Source: Tessaracoccus aquimaris (lineage in GTDB: Bacteria > Actinomycetota > Actinomycetes > Propionibacteriales > Propionibacteriaceae). From it: a stretch of 64,000 nucleotides of DNA. A model generated the notes under the pieces. It ran no database searches. It had not been told where the DNA came from and saw nothing but the letters and a program-made list of their open reading frames with translations. Both the position numbers and the translations under genes were made by a program. Positions 1 to 9,311 of this stretch are shown one piece after another (the stretch's first letter is position 1; each line of letters starts with the position of its first letter). The stretch lies in assembly GCF_001997345.1 (NCBI RefSeq), contig NZ_CP019606.1:2480001-2544000 (forward strand). Reading direction: 5' to 3'.

Positions 1-554
1 TCTACTACTTCGCGCCGCAGAAGAACTTCTCCTCCGACGGCGGCCTGTGGCTGGCGTTCGCCTCCCCCGCGGCGATCGAGCGGGCCGAGCGCATCAAGGC
101 CTCGGGTCGCTGGCTCCCCGAGTCCCTGGACTTCACGGTGGCTGTGAAGAACTCCCGCCAGCACCAGACGCTGAACACGCCGGCGCTCGCGACCCTGTTG
201 CTGCTCGAGGACCAACTCGGCTGGATGCTCGAACTCGGCGGCATCGAGGCGGTCGCCGAGCGCTGCCGCGAGTCGACATCGATCCTGTACCGGTGGGCCG
301 AGGCCCGCGACTTCGCGTCACCGTTCGTGGCGGAGCCGGGCGACCGCTCCCCGGTGGTCGCCACCATTGACCTCGCCGACGACGTCGACGCGGCACGTGT
401 CATCTCGATCCTGCGCGAGAACGGGATCGTCGACGTCGACCCGTACCGGGCGCTGAAGCGCAACCAGTTGCGGGTGGGCTGCTACGCGTCGGTCGACCCG
501 TCCGACGTCGAGGCGCTCACCGCGTGCCTCGACTATGTGATCGACGCGCGGTAA
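1..554 (+). CDS. serC: Phosphoserine aminotransferase, C-terminal part (5' end outside window)
   Basis: Only the last ~183 residues are present, read from base 3, ending at a TAA at 552-554. They resemble the C-terminal half of actinobacterial-type phosphoserine transaminase, the PLP enzyme that makes 3-phosphoserine from 3-phosphohydroxypyruvate in serine biosynthesis. The visible start, YYFAPQKNFSSDGGLW, contains the lysine expected to carry PLP, followed by the small domain ending in a segment NQLRVGCYASVDPSDVEAL typical of fold-type I aminotransferase C-termini. Later in the window glyA uses the serine product. The catalytic N-terminal half cannot be judged. Confidence 0.87.
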   Translation, partial: YYFAPQKNFSSDGGLWLAFASPAAIERAERIKASGRWLPESLDFTVAVKNSRQHQTLNTPALATLLLLEDQLGWMLELGGIEAVAERCRESTSILYRWAEARDFASPFVAEPGDRSPVVATIDLADDVDAARVISILRENGIVDVDPYRALKRNQLRVGCYASVDPSDVEALTACLDYVIDAR

Positions 555-569
555 CTCAACGCCCGTAAC

Positions 570-1538
570 TCAGCGGCGCACGAAGAAGGTCACGGCACCC
601 GCCGCGACGGCCAGCAGGCCCGCCAGTGCGATCGCGACGATGGTGCCGGTGCGCGCCGGTTGGCTGGGCGTGCCGCCCTGCTCGGACCCCGTGTCGGGGC
701 TGGCGGACGCCACGGGCGTTGCCTCCCCGGTGGCGGTCGGCGTCGGCGAGGCGGTTGGCTCGGGTGTGACGGTCGTGGTCGTGTCGGACGAGGGCACCTC
801 TGCGGAGCGGATGCCCGGGTTGCCGCCGACGAATAGTTCGTCCCTCTGGCCGACGGTGATCGACTCATCCTGCGGGGCGCCGACGAGGGTGTCGGTGACC
901 AGCGGGGCCCACTCGAGCGCGTCGATGTACTCGATGCCCGTCTCGGTGCGTAGCGCCATGGTGGTGCCGTCGGTGAGGAAGACGCCGTCGGTGACGCCCT
1001 TCGGCGCGTCGGCGACCCGGCGCAGGTCGTTCATGTTCTGGCGCGACGGGTCGGCGGGGGCCCGGTAGATGCCGGGGTCCTCGCCGCTGGTGACGATGTA
1101 GATGTTGCCGCGCCCGGACAGCAGCATCGCCTTCGCGTCGTGCGGGCCGTCGGGGTACTCGAAGTCATAGGCGAAGTACGTCGACTTGCCGTTCTCGGGC
1201 GCGCCGAGCCGGAAGATGACGACGTGGTCGCGGGCGAGACTCGTGTCGCCGATGTCGCCGACCCACAGCCGGCCGTCGCTCCACGCGAGCGCCTGCACCG
1301 ACTCGGGTTTGCCGCTGAAGGTCCACTCGTCGCCGTTCTTGGCGTTGACGAACGTGCCGCGGTCGGCGTCGGGGCCCGCGAGCCACAGGTCCTTTGAGCC
1401 CGGTTCGACGGCCATCCCCACGACCGGGGTCGAGCCCTCCGGGGGCGTGATCTCTTCGGCCATGGCAGGCAGCGCCGCAAGGCTGAGGCCCATCGCGACG
1501 GCGGCGGCTGCGGCTGCGCCGCGAGGCAAGGTCTTCAT
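570..1538 (-). CDS. Secreted, C-terminally membrane-anchored protein of unknown function
   Basis: 322 residues. A signal peptide is clear at the N-terminus (MKTLPRG, then an Ala/Leu-rich core, cleavage near AMAEE). Residues ~35-230 contain repeated short strands with W/DG motifs (DLWLAGPD, GRLWVGDIGD, GNIYIVTSGEDPGIYR), suggesting a small beta-propeller-like extracellular domain. A Thr/Pro/Ser-rich linker (~235-290) follows, then one transmembrane helix (TIVAIALAGLLAVAAGAVTF) and a short positive tail (VRR). There is no LPxTG. It is convergent with serC. Function is not recognised; esterase-like or sensor-like roles are guesses. Confidence 0.75.
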   Translation of the reverse strand: MKTLPRGAAAAAAVAMGLSLAALPAMAEEITPPEGSTPVVGMAVEPGSKDLWLAGPDADRGTFVNAKNGDEWTFSGKPESVQALAWSDGRLWVGDIGDTSLARDHVVIFRLGAPENGKSTYFAYDFEYPDGPHDAKAMLLSGRGNIYIVTSGEDPGIYRAPADPSRQNMNDLRRVADAPKGVTDGVFLTDGTTMALRTETGIEYIDALEWAPLVTDTLVGAPQDESITVGQRDELFVGGNPGIRSAEVPSSDTTTTVTPEPTASPTPTATGEATPVASASPDTGSEQGGTPSQPARTGTIVAIALAGLLAVAAGAVTFFVRR

Positions 1539-1560
1539 CGGGAACCCAGCATAGCCACGC

Positions 1561-1665
1561 TCACCCGTTAGCGGTCACGGCGCTCCAGACGGCGCCGATG
1601 ACCGCGAGGAGCACCAGGGCCACCAGGACCCCGGTCACAATGACGCGGCGAGTTCTCGGATTCAT
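1561..1665 (-). CDS. 34-residue single-pass membrane peptide
   Basis: A short frame encoding MNPRTRRVIVTG, then a hydrophobic stretch (VLVALVLLAVIGAVW) and SAVTANG, ended by TGA at 1561-1563. The positive N-terminus followed by one helix is a classic small-membrane-protein layout with the N-terminus inside. It lies 22 bases upstream of the secreted protein at 570-1538 on the same strand and is divergent from the gene at 1701. The ribosome site is weak (GAGCAC before ATG). Small proteins of this kind are common beside exported-protein genes, but no family is recognised. Confidence 0.45.
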   Translation of the reverse strand: MNPRTRRVIVTGVLVALVLLAVIGAVWSAVTANG

Positions 1666-1700
1666 CGTGCTCGATGGTACGCCAGAGCTACGGTGGAAGC

Positions 1701-2315
1701 ATGCTGAGGCTCGTGGTCTTCGCCATCGCGATCAACGACGTGCGCGACATCTTCGGCGCGGATGCCGCCCTCGCCGAGCGCCTCCGTCAGGTCGCGGCCA
1801 CCCGCTTCGGGGAGGCCGCACCGCAGAAGAGGCACTGGTTCAAGCCCATGCAGCGCCGCGATCCCGACACCGAGGTCCGCACCGACCGGCCGCTGCGCAC
1901 CGACGTCGACGCGCTGCTCAGCGGCGGCTACATCGAGCCCGACCGCACCGTGTTCTGCTGGCGCATCCTGCTCGCCTGGCTCGACGACCTCGCCGCCGCC
2001 CGCGCCGAGGTCGCCTGGGAGCCGGAGCGCTTCGACGCCGTCGAATGGGACCTGGCGCGCGCCGGGCTGAACAGCGACTACTCGCTGCGGCGACTGGCGG
2101 ACAGGCAGATCGGCGCGCCGCTGCGCCCGCTGCAGGGCCAGGTCGTCGGCTACGCGAAGGCGGTACACGTCGCGGAGACGGCCGAGGCAGTCAAGGCCGC
2201 GCTCGCCGACCCCGAGATGACCTCGGAGACGGCCGAGTTCGTGGCCCCGATCCTGCAGGTCCTCGAGGTGGCTGCGGAGCGGGGCCTCGACGTCGTGGTG
2301 GTCGGCGCCGACTGA
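1701..2315 (+). CDS. Hypothetical protein, 204 aa
   Basis: The likely start is the ATG at 1701 (MLRLVVFAIAINDVRDIFGA) rather than a non-conserved upstream codon at 1674, because the hydrophobic N-terminus begins there. The protein is soluble-looking, with a central acidic helical part (RILLAWLDDLAAARAEVAWEPERFDAVEWDLA) written here in pieces: a WLDDL motif, then an AEVAWEPERF motif. A C-terminal helix-strand ends VLEVAAERGLDVVVVGAD. No catalytic motif is visible and no family is recognised. It is convergent with pyc, two bases apart. Confidence 0.6.
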   Translation: MLRLVVFAIAINDVRDIFGADAALAERLRQVAATRFGEAAPQKRHWFKPMQRRDPDTEVRTDRPLRTDVDALLSGGYIEPDRTVFCWRILLAWLDDLAAARAEVAWEPERFDAVEWDLARAGLNSDYSLRRLADRQIGAPLRPLQGQVVGYAKAVHVAETAEAVKAALADPEMTSETAEFVAPILQVLEVAAERGLDVVVVGAD

Positions 2316-2316
2316 C

Positions 2317-5300
2317 CTACTCGATCACCAGCACGAGGTCGCCGCCCTCGAGTTGGGTGGTCCCCGTCAGCACGACCCGCTTGACCGTGCCGCCGATCGG
2401 CGCGTTGATCGCGGCCTCCATCTTCATGGCCTCGATCGTGGCGACCGGATCGCCCGCGGCAACGACGTCACCCTCATGCAGAGTCGTGGTCACCGCGCCG
2501 GAGAACGGCGCCGCGACGTGGCCCTTGTTGGAGGCATCGGCCTTCTCGGCTGCCGCGACCTCCGACTTGATCGACAGGTCACGCACCCTGACGGGGCGGA
2601 TCTGGCCGTTCAGCAGGCACATCACGGTGCGCTTGCCGCGCTTGTCCGGCTCGGAGATCGCCTCGACGCCCGCAAGCAGCGTGACGCCCTTGTCGATGGT
2701 GATGGCGTACTCGTTGCCTGGGCGCATGCCGTACAGGTAGGGCAGCGTCGGGAGCACCGAGATGTCGCCGAAGTCGTCGCGCTGCTGCTGGAAGTCGCGC
2801 GTCGGGCCGGGGAACAGCAGTCGGTTCAGCGTCTCCTGACGCCCCCGTCCCGGCTCCTGCAACGCGGTCAGGTCCTCCGCGGCGACCTCGGTGACGCGCA
2901 CCGGCGTGCGGCGACCCTCGATGGCCTTGCTGCGGAACGGCTCTGGCCAGCCGCCTGCCGGCTGGCCGAGTTCGCCGTTGAGGAAGCCGATCACCGAATC
3001 GGGGATGTCGAAGCGCTGCGGGTCGGCCTCGAACTCGGCGGGGTCGGCGCCGACGGCGACGAGGTGCAGCGCCAGGTCGCCCACGACCTTCGACGAGGGC
3101 GTCACCTTGGTGGGACGCCCGAGGATCTTGTCCGCGGCCTCGTACATGTCCTCGATGGCCTCGAACTTCTCGCCCAGGCCGAGCGCGATGGCCTGCTGGC
3201 GCAGGTTCGACAACTGGCCGCCGGGGATCTCGTGCGAGTAGACGCGGCCGGTCGGCGCGGGCAGGCCCGACTCGAACGGGGCGTACAGCTTGCGCACGGC
3301 CTCCCAATAGGGCTCCAGGTCGAGCACGGCGTTCGGGTCGAGGTCGGGCTGGCGGGGCGTCTGGTCGAGCGCCATCAGCAGCGCCGACATCGGCGGCTGC
3401 GACGTCGTCGAACTCATGGCCGAGTTCGCCACGTCGACGGCGTCGACGCCCGCGTCGATCGCGGCCATCAGCGTGGCGAGTTGGCCGCCGGTGGTGTCGT
3501 GGGTGTGCAGGTGCACCGGGAGGTCGAAGCGCTCACGCAGGCCGCTGACGAGCCGTCGGGCGGCCTCGGGGCGCAGCAGGCCCGCCATGTCCTTGATGGC
3601 CAGGATGTGGGCGCCGGACTCGACGATCTTCTCCGCGAGGCGCAGGTAGTAGTCGAGCGTGTAGATCTTCTCGGCGGGGTCGAGCAGGTTCGACGTGTAG
3701 CACAACGCCACCTCGGCGACCGACGAGGTGGTGCGCACCGCGTCGATGGCCGGGCGCATCTGGTCGACGTCGTTGAGGGCGTCGAAGATGCGGAAGATGT
3801 CGACGCCGGTGGCGGCGGCCTCGGCCACGAAGGCCTCGGTCACCTCCGTCGGGTACGGGGTGTAGCCGACGGTGTTGCGGCCGCGCAGCAGCATCTGGAG
3901 GTTCTGGTTGGGCATCGCGTCGCGGAGCTTGGCGAGCCGCTCCCACGGGTCCTCGCCGAGGAAGCGCAGCGCCACGTCGTAGGTGGCCCCGCCCCAGCAT
4001 TCGACCGAGAACATCTGCGGCAGCAGCCTGGCTTGCACGGGCGCGACCGCGAGCAGGTCGCGGGTGCGGACGCGGGTGGCGAGCAGCGACTGGTGCGCGT
4101 CGCGGTAGGTGGTGTCGGTGACGGCGACCGCGGTCTGCTCGCGCAGCGCCCTCGCGAACCCCTCGGGGCCGAGCGCGTCGAGGCGCTGCTTGGGGCCGTC
4201 GGGGCACGGCTGGCTCAGGTCGACCTTCGGGAGCTTGGCGCGGGGGTCGAGCTGGGTCGGGGCGTCACCGTGCGGCTTGTTGACGGTGACCTCAGCGAGG
4301 TGGCGCAGCAGCTTGGTGGCGCGGTCGGCGGGGGTGCGGGCCGATACGAGGTAGGGCCGCTCGTCGATGAAGGAGGTGGTGACGCCGCCCCGCTCGAAGT
4401 CGGGGTCGTCCAGCACCGCGCGCAGGAACGGGATGTTGGTTGCGACGCCACGCACGCGGAACTCGGCAAGCGCGCGGCGGGCACGCATGATCGCCATGTT
4501 CAGGTCGCGACCGCGGGCCGTCAGCTTGACCAGCAGCGAGTCGAAGTGGGGGCTGATCTCGACGCCGGTGCCGGTGGTGCCGCCGTCGAGGCGGATGCCC
4601 GCGCCGGAGGCGGAGCGGTACGCGGTGATCAGGCCGGTGTCGGGGCGGAAGGAGTTCAGCGGGTCCTCGGTGGTGATGCGGCACTGCAGGGCGGCGCCGC
4701 GGATCTGGAGGGTGTCCTGGCTGATGCCGATGTCGGCGAGGGTCTCGCCGTTGGCGATCCGCATCTGCGCCTGGACGAGGTCGACGTCGGTGATCTCCTC
4801 GGTGACGGTGTGCTCGACCTGGATGCGGGGGTTCATCTCGATGAACACGTGCTCGCCGGCCCGGGGGCCCTCGGTCTCGACGAGGAACTCGACGGTTCCT
4901 GCGCAGGTGTAGTCGATGGCCTTGGCGAACTTGACGGCGTCGGAGGTCAGCGCGGCACGCAGTTCGTCGGAGATGTGCGGAGCGGGCGCGATCTCGATGA
5001 CCTTCTGGTGGCGTCGCTGGATCGAGCAGTCGCGCTCGAACAGGTGGACGGTGTTGCCCTCCTGGTCGGCGAGGATCTGCACCTCGATGTGCCGGGGGGC
5101 CGCGACGGCCTGCTCGATGAACACCGTCGGATCGCCGAAGGCGCCCTCGGCCTCGCGCATCGCGGCGCCGAGTTCGGACTCGAAGCGCGCGGGATCGTCG
5201 ACGCGGCGCATGCCTCGGCCACCGCCGCCGGCGACGGCCTTGATGAACACCGGGAAGCCGATCTGGTCGGCGGCCTTCTTCAACACTTCGGGATCGGTCG

Positions 5301-5712
5301 AGGGCGCGCACGAGTCGAGCGTCGGCACGCCCGCCTTGCGGGCCTGTTCGATCGCGGCCACCTTGTTGCCTGCCATCTCGAGGACGGAGGCGTCAGGGCC
5401 GATGAAGGTGATGCCGTTCGCGGCGCAGGCGGCGGCCAGGTCGGGGTTCTCCGACAGGAATCCGTAGCCGGGGTAGACGGCGTCGGCGCCCGCCTCCTTG
5501 GCGGCACGGATGATCTCGTCGATGTCCAGGTAGGCGCGGACCGGGTGGCCCTCTTCGCCGATCAGGTACGACTCGGTCGCCTTGACGCGGTGATCGGCGT
5601 TGCGGTCCTCGTAGGCGAACACCGCGACGGTGCCCAAGCCCAACTCGTACGCAGCACGGAACGCGCGAACCGCGATTTCACCTCGATTGGCTACCAAAAC
5701 CTTATGGAACAT
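2317..5712 (-). CDS. pyc: Pyruvate carboxylase
   Basis: 1131 residues, the usual length of single-chain pyruvate carboxylase, which makes oxaloacetate from pyruvate, bicarbonate and ATP in a biotin-dependent reaction. Domain order is complete: biotin carboxylase (KVLVANRGEIAVRAF; ATP-grasp glycine loop GGGGRGMRR), carboxyltransferase (DTTYRDAHQSLLATRVRT; AIKDMAGLLRP), and a C-terminal biotinyl domain with the biotin site EAMKME. The start MFHKVLVANRGE is chosen because family members begin a few residues before VLVANRGE; an ATG three codons upstream (5721) is equally possible and neither has a strong ribosome site. The enzyme refills the TCA cycle; in propionic-acid bacteria it would complement transcarboxylase. 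Confidence 0.96.
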   Translation of the reverse strand: MFHKVLVANRGEIAVRAFRAAYELGLGTVAVFAYEDRNADHRVKATESYLIGEEGHPVRAYLDIDEIIRAAKEAGADAVYPGYGFLSENPDLAAACAANGITFIGPDASVLEMAGNKVAAIEQARKAGVPTLDSCAPSTDPEVLKKAADQIGFPVFIKAVAGGGGRGMRRVDDPARFESELGAAMREAEGAFGDPTVFIEQAVAAPRHIEVQILADQEGNTVHLFERDCSIQRRHQKVIEIAPAPHISDELRAALTSDAVKFAKAIDYTCAGTVEFLVETEGPRAGEHVFIEMNPRIQVEHTVTEEITDVDLVQAQMRIANGETLADIGISQDTLQIRGAALQCRITTEDPLNSFRPDTGLITAYRSASGAGIRLDGGTTGTGVEISPHFDSLLVKLTARGRDLNMAIMRARRALAEFRVRGVATNIPFLRAVLDDPDFERGGVTTSFIDERPYLVSARTPADRATKLLRHLAEVTVNKPHGDAPTQLDPRAKLPKVDLSQPCPDGPKQRLDALGPEGFARALREQTAVAVTDTTYRDAHQSLLATRVRTRDLLAVAPVQARLLPQMFSVECWGGATYDVALRFLGEDPWERLAKLRDAMPNQNLQMLLRGRNTVGYTPYPTEVTEAFVAEAAATGVDIFRIFDALNDVDQMRPAIDAVRTTSSVAEVALCYTSNLLDPAEKIYTLDYYLRLAEKIVESGAHILAIKDMAGLLRPEAARRLVSGLRERFDLPVHLHTHDTTGGQLATLMAAIDAGVDAVDVANSAMSSTTSQPPMSALLMALDQTPRQPDLDPNAVLDLEPYWEAVRKLYAPFESGLPAPTGRVYSHEIPGGQLSNLRQQAIALGLGEKFEAIEDMYEAADKILGRPTKVTPSSKVVGDLALHLVAVGADPAEFEADPQRFDIPDSVIGFLNGELGQPAGGWPEPFRSKAIEGRRTPVRVTEVAAEDLTALQEPGRGRQETLNRLLFPGPTRDFQQQRDDFGDISVLPTLPYLYGMRPGNEYAITIDKGVTLLAGVEAISEPDKRGKRTVMCLLNGQIRPVRVRDLSIKSEVAAAEKADASNKGHVAAPFSGAVTTTLHEGDVVAAGDPVATIEAMKMEAAINAPIGGTVKRVVLTGTTQLEGGDLVLVIE

Positions 5713-5796
5713 GGGCGTCATGCTAGCGGCCACGCCAGAGGGGCAGGGCATCGTCCCGATCCGGCGGGCACCCCCTTGACGTGAGGGGGAACGCGT

Positions 5797-5832
5797 GACG
5801 CCCCCGTCCGCTGAGCGCGGAACGGGGGCGTC
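5797..5832 (-). terminator. Intrinsic-type hairpin after the purine permease
   Basis: Inverted repeat GACGCCCCCGT / ACGGGGGCGTC with an inner CCGC/GCGG stem, 10 bases past the permease stop. There is no U-tract, as is common in high-GC actinobacteria. Confidence 0.7.
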
Positions 5833-5842
5833 GACGGGTCGC

Positions 5843-7381
5843 TCAGGCGCCGACGAGCTGCAGCAGCGCGCCCTGGAGGAAGTAGACGACGAACAGGCCT
5901 GCCACCACATACATCAGCGGGTGGATGCTGCGCGCCTCACCCTTGATGAGCCGGATGAACACGTAGGCCAAGAAGCCCGCGCCGATACCGACGGTGATCG
6001 AGTAGGTGAACGGCATCAGGATGATGGTGAGGAAGGCGGGGATGCCGATCTCGGGCTTGTTCCAGTCGACGTCGACGACCTGGGAGATCATCAGGAAGCC
6101 GACGAACACCAGCACGGGGCTGGCGGCCTCGAACGGCACCATGTTGACGAGCGGGGCCAGGAACACGGCGAGCAGGAACGCCGCGCCGGTGATGACCGAC
6201 GCGAGGCCGGTGCGGGCGCCCTCGCCGACGCCCGCCGTCGACTCCACGTAGGCGGTGGTCGACGAGACGGAGCCGAGGCCACCGGCCGCTGCGCCGAGCG
6301 AGTCGACGAGCAGGATCTCGGTGGTGTGCGGGGGCAGGCCGTCCTCGTCGAGAAGGTCGCCCTCGGAGCCGACGGCCACGATGGTGCCCATGGTGTCGAA
6401 GAAGTCGGCGAGCAGGAGCGAGAAGACCAGCACGACGAGCGCGAGGAAGTGCCCGATGGCGAACTTGCCGTCGACGAGGAATGCGCCGAACATGTCGACG
6501 CGGCCGAGCAGGCCGAGGTCGGGCAGCGAGAACGCCCCGAGCGCCGGGGTGTTCAGGGACCAGCCTGCGGCGTTCTCGCCGCCGGGGATCTGCGGGCCGA
6601 TATGTGTCACGGCCTCGACGATCACGGCGATGACGGTGGCGCTGAGGATCGAGATCAGCATGGCGCCCTTGACCTTGAGCACGTGCAGCGTGATCAGGAT
6701 CAGGATGCCGATGAAGAACACCAGGATCGGCCAGCCGAGCAGTGAGCCGTTGATGCCGAGTTGCACGGGGGTGCCGCTGCCGGGGCGCACGATGCCAGCG
6801 TTGACGAGGCCGACGAAGGCGATGAACAGGCCGATGCCGACCGAGATGGCGGTGCGCAGCGGCTTCGGGACGGCCTTGAAGACGGCGGTCCGGAAGCCGG
6901 TGAGGACCAGGACGGCGATGATGACGCCCTCCCAGACGACGAGGCCCATGGCCTGCGGCCAGGTCATCATCGGCGCGAGCGTGAAGGCGACCAGCGCGTT
7001 CAGGCCGAGGCCAGATGCGATACCGAGCGGGAATCGTCCGACGACGCCCATCAGGATGGTCATGATGCCCGCGATCAGCGCGGTCGCGGCGGCGACCATC
7101 GCGATCGAGGCGCCGACGGCGGCGCCGTCGACCTGCGTGTGGGCGGCGTCGAGGAACTTCGGGGCGCCGGAGATGAGGTTGAAGTTCTTGTCAGCGGCGG
7201 TGCCGATGATGAGGGGGTTCAGCGCGATGATGTAGGCCATCGCGAAGAACGTGACGAGTCCACCGCGGACCTCGCGACCTACGGTCGAGCGGCGCTTGGT
7301 GATCTCAAAGAAGCGGTCGAGTCCCGACGCCGGGGGCGCGGTCTCGTTGGGCTGAACAGCCGAGGGAGGATTCGTAACCAC
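5843..7381 (-). CDS. NCS2-family purine (hypoxanthine/guanine/adenine) permease
   Basis: 512 residues, highly hydrophobic, with about a dozen or more membrane spans. The N-terminal cytoplasmic segment (LDRFFEITKRRSTVGREVRGG) followed by LVTFFAMAYIIALNPLI is the hallmark of the AzgA-like branch of nucleobase:cation symporters (PbuG/PbuO/AzgA type). The motif SGLGLNALVAFTL corresponds to the substrate-binding span, and a conserved DFFDTMGTIVAVG stretch is present. It would import purine bases with protons. It is monocistronic, with its own hairpin. Exact substrate (guanine/hypoxanthine versus adenine) cannot be assigned from sequence alone. Confidence 0.9.
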   Translation of the reverse strand: MVTNPPSAVQPNETAPPASGLDRFFEITKRRSTVGREVRGGLVTFFAMAYIIALNPLIIGTAADKNFNLISGAPKFLDAAHTQVDGAAVGASIAMVAAATALIAGIMTILMGVVGRFPLGIASGLGLNALVAFTLAPMMTWPQAMGLVVWEGVIIAVLVLTGFRTAVFKAVPKPLRTAISVGIGLFIAFVGLVNAGIVRPGSGTPVQLGINGSLLGWPILVFFIGILILITLHVLKVKGAMLISILSATVIAVIVEAVTHIGPQIPGGENAAGWSLNTPALGAFSLPDLGLLGRVDMFGAFLVDGKFAIGHFLALVVLVFSLLLADFFDTMGTIVAVGSEGDLLDEDGLPPHTTEILLVDSLGAAAGGLGSVSSTTAYVESTAGVGEGARTGLASVITGAAFLLAVFLAPLVNMVPFEAASPVLVFVGFLMISQVVDVDWNKPEIGIPAFLTIILMPFTYSITVGIGAGFLAYVFIRLIKGEARSIHPLMYVVAGLFVVYFLQGALLQLVGA

Positions 7382-7644
7382 GGGAGGTCATCGTAGAGCG
7401 CTTCGCCCCTTCGCGTGTGACCGGTTCCGCCTAATGGCCAAAGGCGCAGGTCATCGGCTCGACCTGCTCTGGGCGCCCGGCGAGGGCCACGGCCCGGTCG
7501 CCGAGGGTGGTGGAGGTCGTCCGCGGATGGGTCGCGGAGTCGGTCGAAGCGTTCCCTGCTGACGGGGTCGCTGAGCCGCGATCTGGCGCGAGCCGCGTGA
7601 GTCGCGAGTGGGTGAGTAACAGGACGCCGCGGTGAGGGCCCGGG

Positions 7645-7726
7645 GTTGAGCAGCATTCCTTGTTCGTTGCGTCAGTCGGGGCATTTGAACGATCAGATCG
7701 TGAACGAGTTGCCGAACTTGCTCAAC
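7645..7726. repeat. Terminal-inverted-repeat element, copy 1 of 7 (GTTGAGCAGCATT subtype)
   Basis: An 82-bp element with outer arms GTTGAGCA / TGCTCAAC and inner GTTCGTTGC / GAACGAGTTGC. The middle contains TTTGAACGATCAGATCG, also found in copies 2 and 7. See the inverted-repeat finding. Confidence 0.75.
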
Positions 7727-7734
7727 GCGGAGCG

Positions 7735-8400
7735 CGGACCCGTTCGCTGAGCTTGTCGAAGCGTCCGAAACCCCCGACGCAGCGCACGGACCCGATCGCT
7801 GAGCCTGTCGAAGCGTCCGAGACACAGCGCGGCGCACGGACCCGTTCGATGAGCTCGTCCAAGCGTCCGAACCCCCAGCGCGGCGCACGCACCCGTTCGC
7901 TGAGCTTGTCGAAGCGTCCGAAACCCAACGCCGCGCGCGGACCCCTCGACGAGCTCGGGGAACGGCAAGGCGATCGCTGAGCTCGTCACAGCGCCCGAGG
8001 CCACTGCTCGCCCAGCCGGTCAAGCGTCCGAACCCCCAGCGCGGCGCGCGGACCCGATCGCTGAGCTCGTCGAAGCGTCCGAAACACGGCGCCGCGCTCG
8101 GACCCCTCGACAGGCTCGGGGAACGGCGAAGCCATGGCTGAACCTGTCGTAGTGTCCGAAACCCAGCACGGCGCGCGGACCCGATCGCTGAGCTTGTCGA
8201 AGCGTCCGAACCCCGAGCGCGGCGCACGGACCCCTCGACGAGCTCGGGGAACGGCGAAGCATGGCTGAACCTGTGGTAGCTGAGCCTCGACCCGGCGACG
8301 CCTCGGGTGAGTAACGGGACTTGAACCCGTTGAACCTGTCGAAGCGCCCGAACCCCCCGCGCGGCACGCGGACCCCTCGACAGGCTCGGGGAACAAGGAC
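7735..8400. repeat. Degenerate array of TTCGACAAGCTCAGCGAA-type repeats
   Basis: Roughly a dozen imperfect units, each carrying CGCTGAGCTTGTCGAAGCG or its variant CCCTCGACAGGCTCGGGGAACG, in both orientations and spaced by about 50 bases, with related filler (GTCCGAAACCC, CAGCGCGGCGCAC). The core is quasi-palindromic. It fills most of the 1.16-kb gap between the permease and the DUF3027 gene. Bases 8400-8540 hold a short GAGGCAC micro-repeat and nothing else recognisable. Open frames here are repeat-derived, not genes. Confidence 0.8.
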
Positions 8401-8540
8401 GCGCTCGGTGAACAAGGACGAGCTTGATGAACGAGAGGTGCGCGCGGGGGCGCGGATGCTCACGAGGCACGAGGCACGAGGACGTGCTCGGGGCACGGCG
8501 AAGCGCCGGACCCACTACGAGTCAGGGAGCGCTCGACGGA

Positions 8541-9311
8541 TCAGTCGAAGAGGGCCTCGTCGACACCGATGGTGTCGAACGCAGGGGCCGGCAGTTCCTT
8601 GGGACGCTGCTCTGCCACGACGTCGGAATGGCCGCCGCAGCCATGGTTGAGCGAGACGACCTTGCCGTCGGATGCCGAGTACTGGTTGCTGCAGGCCCCG
8701 AACATCGTGCCGAGCGAGCCGCGCAGCGCGATGAAGTAGCCGCACGTCGAGCAAGGACCGGGGGCCTCCTGCGAGCCCTCGTCCTTCGGGCCGGGTGGGC
8801 CGGAGAGCCAGCGCTCGACCGTCTCGTCGCGGCCCTGGTGACTCAGCACCCGGGCTCGGCCGAGACCCAGTTCGGCGACGGTGGTGCGCAACTGCACCCA
8901 GTCGGCGTTGTCGGCGTCGACGGGGAGGTCGGTCGCCGCGAAGCCCGGCTCGAGGCGCGGATCGTTGTCGGGGGTGGCCATCAGCATGCCCGGGCCGATG
9001 TCGCCGGGGCCGATGCGGTCCTCCCAAGGCACCCACGCCGGGGCGAGCAGCGCGGCGGAACCGGGCAGCAGCACGACCTCGTTGACCGTCGGCTCCTTGG
9101 CGCGCGAGGCGCGCACCAGGGTGACGGCCCAGTGCCAGTCGGCGTAGCCGGGCAGCAGGCAGTCGAACGTGTGGGTGACGACCCGGTCGCCCGGCTCGGC
9201 CGTTGCGCTCAGATGCTCGCCGACGGCCTCCTCGCCGCCAGTCTCGACGGCGGCCTCGCGGGCCAGGTCGATCGCAGCGCCCGTGGCGGCGTCCAGCTTG
9301 GGAGTGGCCAT
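8541..9311 (-). CDS. DUF3027 family protein
   Basis: 256 residues, matching the actinobacterial DUF3027 family of unknown function. The C-terminal third carries CSTCGYF, then FGACSNQYSASDGKVVS and NHGCGGHSD: four cysteines and two histidines that look like a metal-binding site. The start ATG at 9311 directly abuts the stop codon of the cold-shock gene, so the two are translationally coupled. The pairing of a CspA-like protein with DUF3027 is recurrent in actinobacteria. Function is unknown; a role in RNA metabolism is inferred from the neighbour only. Confidence 0.85.
   Translation of the reverse strand: MATPKLDAATGAAIDLAREAAVETGGEEAVGEHLSATAEPGDRVVTHTFDCLLPGYADWHWAVTLVRASRAKEPTVNEVVLLPGSAALLAPAWVPWEDRIGPGDIGPGMLMATPDNDPRLEPGFAATDLPVDADNADWVQLRTTVAELGLGRARVLSHQGRDETVERWLSGPPGPKDEGSQEAPGPCSTCGYFIALRGSLGTMFGACSNQYSASDGKVVSLNHGCGGHSDVVAEQRPKELPAPAFDTIGVDEALFD

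Noticed and set aside
2353..5784. Long plus-strand open frame of more than 1100 codons opposite pyc
   Set aside because: It is the mirror of a high-GC gene with no recognisable domains; pyc on the other strand is complete.
7735..8400. CRISPR array
   Set aside because: Units are degenerate, occur in both orientations, lack unique spacers of constant size, and no cas genes are near. The same reasoning excludes the 56-bp and 227-bp arrays.
7451..8515. Minus-strand frame through the repeat array
   Set aside because: Made of repeated DNA; the Ser/Arg-rich product repeats with the array.
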